Positions 55,834 through 64,000 of a stretch of DNA of 64,000 nt are shown here, in pieces. Each line of letters begins with the position of its first letter. Positions within the stretch are counted from its first letter, which is position 1. Made by a program: the position numbers and the translations under genes. The DNA is taken from positions 63,267,797-63,331,796 of the forward strand of contig CM053325.1 of the NCBI GenBank assembly GCA_028583605.1, given 5' to 3'. This stretch comes from Dastarcus helophoroides. Taxonomy: Eukaryota > Arthropoda > Insecta > Coleoptera > Bothrideridae. Under the pieces are notes generated by a model, which worked only from the letters and a program-made list of their open reading frames with translations, had not been told where the DNA came from and made no database searches.

Positions 55834-56477
55834 GGTCTTAATTCTCAAAAAAGTCGAGATTTTCATTAAAAAGTATCGAAGGATATTTTCGCATATTTTT
55901 GAGAAAAGGTTGATATTTTGAAAAACCAAAAATCATCAAAATTTGAACTTTGTTCGAAGTTATGGCTCTTTCCAGAAGTAAATCCTTTTTTCAAAATCTC
56001 TACCTTTTTTCAAAAGTTCGTCTTTTTGTGATATTTTTTTCAACATTTTTTTGAAACTGTAGCGTACCTTCTAGAAATAATTCACCGGCTTAAACAGTAT
56101 TATCATTACGTCCTAACGACTCTTCGAAATCCTCATTGGGATTTTACCATCTTCCTTGATAAGCGTAAATACGTATAAATATCATTAGAGTTTTCAGAAT
56201 AGTATTTTCTCCAAAAGCCATTAACATTATTTCTAGAAGACGAAAGAACCCCCACTTTTAGGTAAAGTGGAGAAGAAAAAATTCAACGAGAGTTAGTTCT
56301 GTTCGGGTCTTGAATGTAGTTAGTCCATTTGTTCATTGTTATTCCTAGTTAATATAATGTTTAAATAAAATGTGGTTTTTATGTTCTAATCGAAACAATA
56401 TCACCACAAAACTATTGAGCGTTTTCTCGAAACTTCGAATTTTTGTAACTGACGCCTAAAATTGAAATATTGCATCA

Positions 56478-56558
56478 GAGTATCTCTCTAAAGATGATAG
56501 GGGACAGGTTCTGTATTTTAAGTTTTTGAAGATAACCAAGGACGAGTCCGTTTTACTA
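56478..56558 (+). repeat. Dispersed repeat family A, internally deleted
   Basis: AGTATCTCTCTAAAGATGATAG is joined directly to GGGACAGGTTCTGTATTTTA and the tail GATAACCAAGGACGAGTCC. About 65 bases between head and tail are missing. Confidence 0.75.
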
Positions 56559-56559
56559 T

Positions 56560-57174
56560 TCGCCTGTTTTTGAAAGTTTTAAATTTTTTTGAAGAATCTT
56601 ACTTTCCAAATTACACATTTTTTAATTTTGAACTACTTTTTTAAAACGAATTCGAGATTGAACTAAATTTCGATTTTAAAGCTGTCATTTCAAAAAAAGG
56701 AGCATTTTTAAAGTTTTAATTAAAAGTTTTTAAAAAAGTAGACATTTCGAAGAGTTCGAGAAACAGGAATTTGGAAAAAAGTATACAAGCGAAATTTTGG
56801 CTTTAATTTAGAAATTACGATGTTTAAATCGAAATTTGGAAAAACGTTTGTTAGACATTTTAAAATTTCTTTTTGAAATGTCGACTCATCATTTCCAAAA
56901 TTTACCTTTGATTTAAAAATTTCGACAGGTTTGTCGACATTCAAAAGCTTTTTTGACCTTAATCTCTGCCTTACGGCTTTAGTTTATCAATTCTAAGTTT
57001 AAATATGAAATTTCAATTTAAAATTATTTAAAAAAATCATAAAAATATGCACTGATCACCTGCAAAAATTTGGATAAATTTGAGTAGAACATTGATCACC
57101 GATATCAGCTTTTAACGCTTATAGGCAACTTTAAATAAAATATTATGTATTATTCATTACATAAAAGTCGCCCG
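56560..57174. other. AT-rich, weak minisatellite, no gene seen
   Basis: Scattered AAATTTCGA-type units without a clear period. Confidence 0.5.
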
Positions 57175-57350
57175 TCCGTTAATGCCAATTTTCACTCCCT
57201 TAGAGGCGGAATTTTGAAAAATCCCATATTAGTGCTCACCTACTTATTATGGGGAATATCTGCATGAAATTGTATGCTTCTAGAGCCATTCATTTAGGCT
57301 GTATTTTGTCTGTCAGTCAGTGCTTAGAAATTTATTAAATAGACATCATA
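57175..57350 (+). mobile_element. Decayed retroposon 3' end, family C
   Basis: Matches 9880-10070 in order: GGAATTTTGAAAAATCCC, TTAGTGCTCACCTACTT, AAATTGTATGCTTCTAGA, TTTATTAAATAGACAT. Confidence 0.5.
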
Positions 57351-57406
57351 AGAACCTTAAATTTAATCCTGAATTAATCGACTACTTTTAAATTATCCAT
57401 CGCTAG

Positions 57407-57535
57407 TGTATGTAATTCGCTAGTTTCTTCTTTATGGACTGTATAATTTATAATGAATAAATAATTGACACTTTTTTTTTAATCGTGAATTATTTTTTTA
57501 TTTTTGTTGTTATGACAACGATACAATATCGAACA
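57407..57535 (-). repeat. 3' LTR of the BEL/Pao element
   Basis: 129 bases, TGTATGTAATTCGC to AATATCGAACA on the + strand. It differs from the partner at 62998 by a handful of substitutions and short indels, so the insertion is old but recognisable. Confidence 0.85.
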
Positions 57536-57683
57536 TACCGCCCACCTTGAAAGATTGCTTTCAATGCAATGAAATATTATAAAAATGAGAAGTACATTAT
57601 AAGTAACAATGAACAATGTCAGTCAATGAACATAAGCAAATGTGAAACATAACTACAATGAAATCTGCTAATTTGTTGCTTAT

Positions 57684-60055
57684 TTAGTCCTCTAGTGGCA
57701 AAATGCATAGTTTGTTAGCAGCACGCTTCACAGATGCATTTGCTGTTTTTACTTGTATTACGCGCACTACTTCGTCTTCTCCTGGGTATAGCTTCATTAT
57801 TCGTCCTAGTTTTCACTTTAATGGCGGCAGATTTTCTTCTTTTAATAATACCATCTGACCAACTTGGACATTGGGTTTGTTCATTCTCCATTTTGAGCTA
57901 CCTTGTAGGTAGCCTAGGTACTCCGATGACCACCTTTTCCAAAAGTGCTCCAATAATAACTGGAGATGGTTCCACCGTTTTAATGAACCGATGACTTCAT
58001 TACTAAGATGTGTCTCTGGAATGGCTTGAAAAGAGTCTCCTATTATAAAATGAGCTGGAGTAAGTGTTTATAAATCATTGGGGTCGCTTGAAAGTGGTGT
58101 TAAGGGACGTGAGTTTAGACAAGCTTCAACTTTTACTAAAAATGTGTAACACTCTTCAAACGTAAATACAGAGTTGCCTGTTATTCTCTTCATGTGATAT
58201 TTAAATGACTTTATTGAAGCTTCCCAAATTCCACCAAATGTGGGGGATCGCGCTGAAATGAAATGCCAAGAAATGCCTTCATTTGATGGGTAGGTTTGTA
58301 TGGTGTTCCAGTGATTATCTGAATTGAGAAACGCTTCCATTTTCTTCAATGTCTTGTTAGCCTTGAGGAAATGACTTGCGTTGTCTGAGAAAATGTTCGC
58401 ACATTTACCTCTGCAAGCTGTAAATCGTTTCAAGGCTGCAATGAAGGCTTCTGTGCTGAGACTAGAAATTAACTCCAAATGAATTGCCTTTGTGGATAGA
58501 TAAATAAATACGGCGACATAACAGGGACATGTGTGAATACGACCATATCTGTGGCTTTCCTTCAAAGTAATTGGTCCTGCATAGTTAACGCCGATGTTCA
58601 GGAAAGGTCTTGATTGTGTAATTCTTTCCTCTAGTAGATCTCCCATAATCGGATATATAGTGTTTGGTTTATGTCTAAAGCAAGTTATACATCTTCTGAT
58701 TACTTTTTTAACTGCTTGTCGACCTGATAAAATCCAAAATTTTAGTCGTAAGACTGCCAGAGCTGCTTGTGGTTCAGCATGCAACAAGGATATGTGTTTT
58801 TTCTTGATAAGTAGTTCTGTGAATTTGTGCGAAAAAGGAAGAATTAAAGGATGTTTTTGATCATATGACAAATTGGCTCGTCGTCTGCCTCCTACACGTA
58901 TTAATCCATTTTTGTTCAGAAAGGGGGAGAATGTCAACAATTTGCTACGGCTAGACATGGTACCATTCTTTTGTAGTAAGTCAACATCTTCTGAAAAGGA
59001 TTGTCCTTGAACTAATCTTATGAGACAAATTGACGCTTCTCTTATCTCTTCGCAAGTTAAAACACCAGCTTGGCGTCTTTGTTTGGAACAGTTTTATTTG
59101 AAGCGCAGAAGATATGCTGTAATATGTTTTAGCTTAGTGACTGAGGAATATCTGAGAAAAAAGTCATTCTCTTGTAAAATTAGATGTGTAGACACATTTA
59201 TGTTTTTTCTTTTTTCAAAATCAACTTCAGGAATGAGGCTAGTTGACGTGATAGGCCAGTCTTCTCGATCTTGCAAAAGTCACTAACTGTGGGTTAGTAG
59301 TTGGTCAGGGTTAAGGCCCCTGGATATTGTATCAGCAGGATTATCTGCAGTTTTCACATGTTGCCACTTGTATTTACTGGTGTGACTTTGAATATAGGCC
59401 ACTCTGTTGGCTATGAATGTTTTCCATGCAGTTGGTGAAGAAGCAAGCCAACATAATACGATTGTGGAATCTGTCTACAAGTAACAACTATCAATATATA
59501 CTTTTAAACTGGGTACTGCCTTAGTAATTAAATGTGATAATAACTAAGCCGCACATAATTCTAGCCTTGGCAAACTTAAGTGGTGGTTTTAAGTGGTGCA
59601 ACTCTTCCTTTAGAGCAAAGAATTTTAATAGCAACATTTCCGTTTTTGTCTGAGATTCTAACATAAATGCCAACACCGTAGGCTCTTTGACTTGCATCAC
59701 AGAATCCATGCAGACTCAGATGTGTGTTTTCTGAGAATATAGTGACTTGTCTTGGTACAGAAATATTGTTTAATGTAAGTAATTGTTTTTGTAAGTTGGA
59801 CCATTGCTTGTGTATATCTAGTGGTAATGTTTCATCCCTATCTAGACTAAGTTGCCAAAGCCTTTGCATCACTAATTTGGGTAACGTGACTACTGGTCCT
59901 AAAAATCCTAATGGATCGAAAATCTCTGCAATACTAGTTTCCCCTGGAATGGGAAAATACAACTTGTTTCTCAAAATTTCGACGATTATTTCAATATTGG
60001 ACATTTTCTGACTTAGGGTAGGGCAGAACAGGGCGCATGTCTGCTTCTGATTCAA
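57684..60055 (-). pseudogene. BEL/Pao pol polyprotein remnant
   Basis: In order on the - strand. 60010-59576 is the Pao region (IFDPLGFLGPVV, LHGFCDASQRAYG). About 59600-59290 is an RNase H-like part in shifted frames (DSTIVLCWLASSPTAWKTF, NPADTISRG). 58958-58068 is an open 296-codon frame with the zinc-binding H2C2 region (H55, H60, C90, C93 of that frame) and the integrase core. 58067-57684 is the C-terminal DUF5641-like region. In the integrase, D192 and E246 are present but the first acidic position is Asn125 (GVNYAGP), and stops occur near 59095, after PNDL at 58068 and near 57814. It is not functional. Confidence 0.88.
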
Positions 60056-60059
60056 GCGC

Positions 60060-61950
60060 TCAAGAGAAAAATCTAGAAATTACATTTTTCTCAAAATTTG
60101 TCCTTTTTCCAAAATTTCGACAAAATTTGACTCTCTCTGAAGAATTTCGAGTGTTTACTAAATTTTGATTTTTTTCTCAAAATTACGATCTTTTTTTTGT
60201 TTTTCAAGGGGAAAAAATCGAAATTTTCAAAAAAAAAACCAATTTAGAAAAATCGAAACTTTGATATTTTTCCCTAAATCCGACTTTTTTCGCAAATTTA
60301 AAATTATCCTGAAATCCCATCCTGTATGTTTCCGGAAAACTGAATATTTTTCCTGGAAATTCGTATCTTTCTTAAAATATTGACTTTTTTTTCAAGACTC
60401 GTATTTTCCACAAACGGACGACTATTCTCAAAGTTGCACTTTTTCTTTAAGTTTGAATTTTTTCGAGAAAATTTCGGTTTTTGATGCTTCATTTGGTAGT
60501 TTTTCTAAAAATGTCGACTGCTTTTCAGAGATTTCGTTTTTTTTAAATTCCTTTATTTTCTATTAACATCGGGTTTTTCTAAAGATTTTGATCATTTGGA
60601 ATTTGATTTTTTAGAACTTTTAACAGTTTTCTTAAAATTTGCCTTTCTCCTGATATTTTTATATCAAAATTCGATATTCAACTTTGCTAAAAATTTTGAA
60701 TTTCTCTTAAAATTAGTTTAATTTCTTCTTTTCAGAAATTTCGACTTTATTCTCAAAATTCCACCTTTTGGGCTCTTCTTTTGGAAATCATTTTTTCTAT
60801 CAAAATTAAGCCACTTTTCTGAATATTTGTCTTTTCTGTAAATTTTGACTTTTTTAAATTTGACTAGAAATTTCATCTTCATATTTCGCCTTATTTTCGA
60901 AATATTGACTTTAATTTCAAAATGCCATGTTTTAGTTTCTGGAACTTTCTGGACTTTTTCCTCGAAATTGGCTTTTCCTTTAAATTTCAGTTTTCTCGAA
61001 ATACGTCTGTTTGCTCTAAATTAGGTCGGCATATTATCAACAATTAAAAATGTTGCGACAAATATTTTTTGGTAATTTCGAGAAAAAGATTTCTTGTACA
61101 TTCAATTTCTTTATTGAAATTTCAATATTATGTCAAAATTAGAATAAAAAAGTAAACATTTCGAGAAAAGCGTTTTTGGAAATTGCAAATTCTTTCACAA
61201 CATTTGGTCTTTGGAAATATTTTGGCATATTTAGAAATTTCGAGTTCTTCTGAAAGGTTGGGTTTTTATTCAATTTCGGTTTTCTAAAAAATCCTTTCCC
61301 AAAATAGGGTTTTTTCAAAAAAATCGGACACTGTAGATTATGACTTTATTCTACATTTTTCTCTCAAAATTGAACTTTCATTTTTTTAATATTCGTTTTT
61401 TTCTGATTTTCTTTCAAATTTAAGTTTCCGAAAATTCCATGTTTCTCAAAAATTGTCGTATTCTGGAAATTTTGACTCGTGCTAGAAATAGGGATGTTTT
61501 ATGCTTCTGAAAATTTCCGTTTACAGTGAAAAATTTTTCTCAAAGTTCCAACTTTTTTTTGAAGATTACATCATTTTTTCACAAAATTTCACTTTTAAAA
61601 ATATATTTTTTTCGAATTTTCAACAATTTTTGAGATTTTTCGAAAGGTTAGAATTTTATTTTAAACACGAATTTCTAAACATTCCAACTTTTTCCCAAAA
61701 TTCGTTTTTCCTCGTCTCTTTAAAAATTAGAATTTCTCTTGAAAATGTTCACTTTTCTTTAAGAGATTTCAACCTTTTTCTCGACATTTCGATGGTATTT
61801 TTTAAAATCGTTATTTTTTGAATTCTTCGAAATTTGAATAGTTTTTAAGGTTTTCCGAAAGGATCGGTTTTTGCTTTAGATTCAATTTTCTGACTGTTTT
61901 CGCAAAGTTCGAATCTATTTCCAAATTTATAATTTAAACTGAAAATTAGA
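60060..61950. repeat. Degenerate minisatellite array, T-rich, inside the BEL element
   Basis: AAATTTCGACTTTTTTCTC-type units, strongly diverged, fill the place where reverse transcriptase and gag sequence would be expected. Confidence 0.75.
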
Positions 61951-62159
61951 TTACTCAGTTCATGTAGTTAAATGAAAATATACATATAGTCGGAACGTTT
62001 TCTGGTTTTCCTTTTTTATCAATTTTTCAAAATGATTCTTGCCCCTCCCTGAACTAAATCCTGCCTACGCTTATGAATTTCAATGATGATGCTTGACTAG
62101 AAATGCAAAGTCATAAATAAATATATTTGGACTTTTAAAATTGTTTATTAGAAACTAAG

Positions 62160-62250
62160 ACAAAGATTTTTTTTGGTGAAACGGACCGGTCCTTGGGTAT
62201 CTTCAAAAAAATCCTTCTTGGCTTCACGAGACAAGTTTTGTCCTTCAATT
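62160..62250 (-). repeat. Family A fragment
   Basis: GGTGAAACGGACCGGTCCTTGGGTATCTTC plus TCCTTCTTGGCTTCACGAGA and TTTTGTCCTTCAATTTTT; part of the body is missing. It lies within the limits of the BEL element and so was probably inserted after it. Confidence 0.65.
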
Positions 62251-62997
62251 TTTAAACAGAAAGATAACAAACTATTAATCATGATAAATAAGATGCATTA
62301 ATGTCTCAAAAGGATCAGGGATTTAAAAATGATGACACTGCTCTAATATAAAAGCATAATTCGACGACAGTTGACAGCTGAAATAAAACACGGGAATTCC
62401 CCGAATCTTAAACACGAAGAAAATGGAGTACTATCAGATTTTGTTTAGCTCTTCCAGTTGCCAGCACTTTTGGACCAATACGAAATTTCGTCAATGTTAA
62501 AGAAAAGGAAAGGAACATTCATTGGAGCGAATGAGACAGATATCAGCGCGATAACTACCACGCAAGGGAGCAGCGAGTCCAGTTTTTGTAAGGCTCGAAA
62601 TTCAAATGAACATTAGAATTCGTGCTATTGCACGAGTGAGCGAGGGCCCGGGCGGTTGCCCTGCTTGCCACCCCCAAAGGCCGCCCCTGGATAAGGTACA
62701 CTAACAAGCTCAGCTAATGCTTCAAAAAGTATTTGATATCTATCTCCAAATGATATTATGTATAACTTGAATATAAATATTTCAAAATTTCGATGACTCG
62801 ATGCATTGTTTAGCCAATGACTTCCTATGAAATGTTCGCCGATGTGTTATTGCAATGTTTTTCTTTTCCGGAGTGAGACCTCATGTTAATTGCTGGCTGC
62901 TGTGTCTGTTGTGACTCTTTGGCTAACGACTCTTACTGTCTTGCAGGCGTACTCCCTGTTACACACTCACGAATAACGCTCGATGGGACCATTAAAA

Positions 62998-63123
62998 TGT
63001 ATGTAATTCGCTGGTTTCTTCTTTATGGACTGTATAATTTATGATGAATAAATAATTAACACTTTCTTTCTAATCCTGAATTATTTTTTTATTTTTATTG
63101 TTATGACAATACAATATCGAACA
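62998..63123 (-). repeat. 5' LTR of the BEL/Pao element
   Basis: 126 bases, the partner of 57407-57535. Right boundary GAACA followed by the target duplication GCTAG. Confidence 0.85.
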
Positions 63124-63289
63124 GCTAGTCAACTTTACGGTATAAAATTTATTTCATATTTTACGCAGTCTGAAATTGCAAGTTCTTTCAATTTTATTCA
63201 TGCATACACATACACACATATTTAGTAGAACAGTAAAAAAATGCCCTGATGTTGTTTTATCTGCTCCTTTTAAATAAAACTCGAGTTCT

Positions 63290-63500
63290 AGGATCTAAGA
63301 GTCAAAAATTAAGGTAGACATGACAGTTCTCTCTCCTTTCTTTCGCTGGTTGTAAGAAATGGGTGTGACCTTTGAGGGGAGTTCAAGCTCCTCCTCCGGT
63401 CGGCGTAAAACTTCAGTTACGGCGTAATGATCGCATGTTCCGCTAGGGGGCCAAGTATTGCCTAATCCGCAGTTGCTGTACATGGCGACTACTCATTCTT
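63290..63500. other. GC-richer patch, possible regulatory DNA
   Basis: Contains CCGCTAGGGGGCCA (63440-63453), which agrees with 11 of 14 positions of the CTCF consensus, and ACATGGCGAC, similar to a YY1 core. A 62-codon - strand frame has no family signature. Confidence 0.3.
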
Positions 63501-64000
63501 TGTTTTAAATACACATGAGACAATTAATCCTTACAAATACAGTGCGATTTGGGAATTAGCACCTTGATAAATTTGACTTTCAACTTCTTTTAGCAATGGG
63601 TAAAGTTTGATGTTATTTATATATACTTGCTTTCTTCGTCCATAGCCGGAATATGTAATATAAATAATTCTTTCATTTTTTAGCTAAGTATTTATTAGAG
63701 GAAGATATTTAAATATTATTTTTAGTTCATATACATTAATTTCATTCATAATGTGACGTAAGCTCTGAAAATTATTTTTTATATATATATCTACAGTTTG
63801 CGACTCGAATTTATGAATTGACAATTAGATGATCGAGGGTAATATCCTTTGCTTACATCTTATTATACCCATAACGCCATATATATAATTTTCAGAAAAT
63901 GTTTCATAAAATATCGCTTCGACCCGTGTTTTTTTTTTCACCTTTTGCATGCATTCAACTTTATACAAGGCGTTTTAAGAAGCATATGTGAAATAAAATA
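63501..64000. other. Intergenic, no gene seen
   Basis: AT-rich end of the window with a short TA run near 63780. Confidence 0.5.

Larger units (their letters stand above)
57407..63123 (-). mobile_element. BEL/Pao LTR retrotransposon, decayed
   Basis: Two short LTRs (57407-57535 and 62998-63123) of about 127 bases bound the element, and GCTAG flanks it on both sides (57402-57406 and 63124-63128), a 5-base target duplication. On the - strand, TGGTCCCATCGAGC follows the 5' LTR within about five bases as a candidate primer-binding site, and AGGTGGGCGG precedes the 3' LTR as a polypurine tract. pol remains at 57684-60055 in broken form. Gag, protease and most of the reverse transcriptase are gone, and a minisatellite array occupies 60060-61950. 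Confidence 0.85.

Overview
This is a stretch of AT-rich nuclear DNA from an animal, almost certainly an insect. The reasons are two spliced or housekeeping eukaryotic genes with insect-like proteins, insect-type core promoters (TATA plus TCAGTT initiator) in a retrotransposon LTR, and a very dense mix of hAT, Tigger, BEL/Pao, Jockey, SINE and foldback elements. A beetle is a plausible guess from the PSMA1 protein, but the order cannot be fixed from the sequence alone.

Only about 9 kb carries conventional genes. MRRF (mitochondrial ribosome-recycling factor) lies on the + strand in four exons between 40506 and 48241. PSMA1 (20S proteasome subunit alpha-1) lies on the - strand at 48451-49281 with no intron in its coding region. 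The two genes converge tail to tail, 209 bases apart. Both have a YY1/Pho-like AAnATGGCG motif upstream, typical of housekeeping promoters. MRRF has been loaded with transposons: a 1.1 kb hAT element ends 17 bases before the motif in its promoter, a 516-base near-perfect palindrome sits in intron 2, and a broken Tigger element sits in intron 3.

The rest is repeats. 1-9000: a foldback element carrying hammerhead-like motifs, then 7 kb of degenerate roughly 20-base minisatellite that is A-rich on the left and T-rich on the right. 9000-19400: mostly unique intergenic DNA with a candidate TATA promoter, dispersed repeats and a GC-richer island. 19.4-31 kb: five solo LTRs of one family with heat-shock-element arrays, a tandem repeat of 110-145 bases, a Jockey fragment, an 886-base hAT element with an exact 8-base target duplication, and two tRNA-derived SINEs. 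31.9-33.65 kb: a one-strand purine satellite with a higher-order repeat. 34-40.3 kb: another foldback half, two hAT elements and inverted minisatellite arrays. 49.5-57.4 kb: repeat-rich intergenic DNA, including a hAT element nested in an older repeat. 57.4-63.1 kb: a decayed BEL/Pao retrotransposon with both short LTRs and a 5-base target duplication.

The observations most worth following are the heat-shock-element LTR family, two unrelated repeat families that carry hammerhead-ribozyme-like cores (one copy, at 12841-12891, looks structurally complete), the long hairpin inside MRRF intron 2, and the association of CGAAATTTCG minisatellite arrays with hAT-like termini. Coordinates of repeat edges without a target duplication are approximate.
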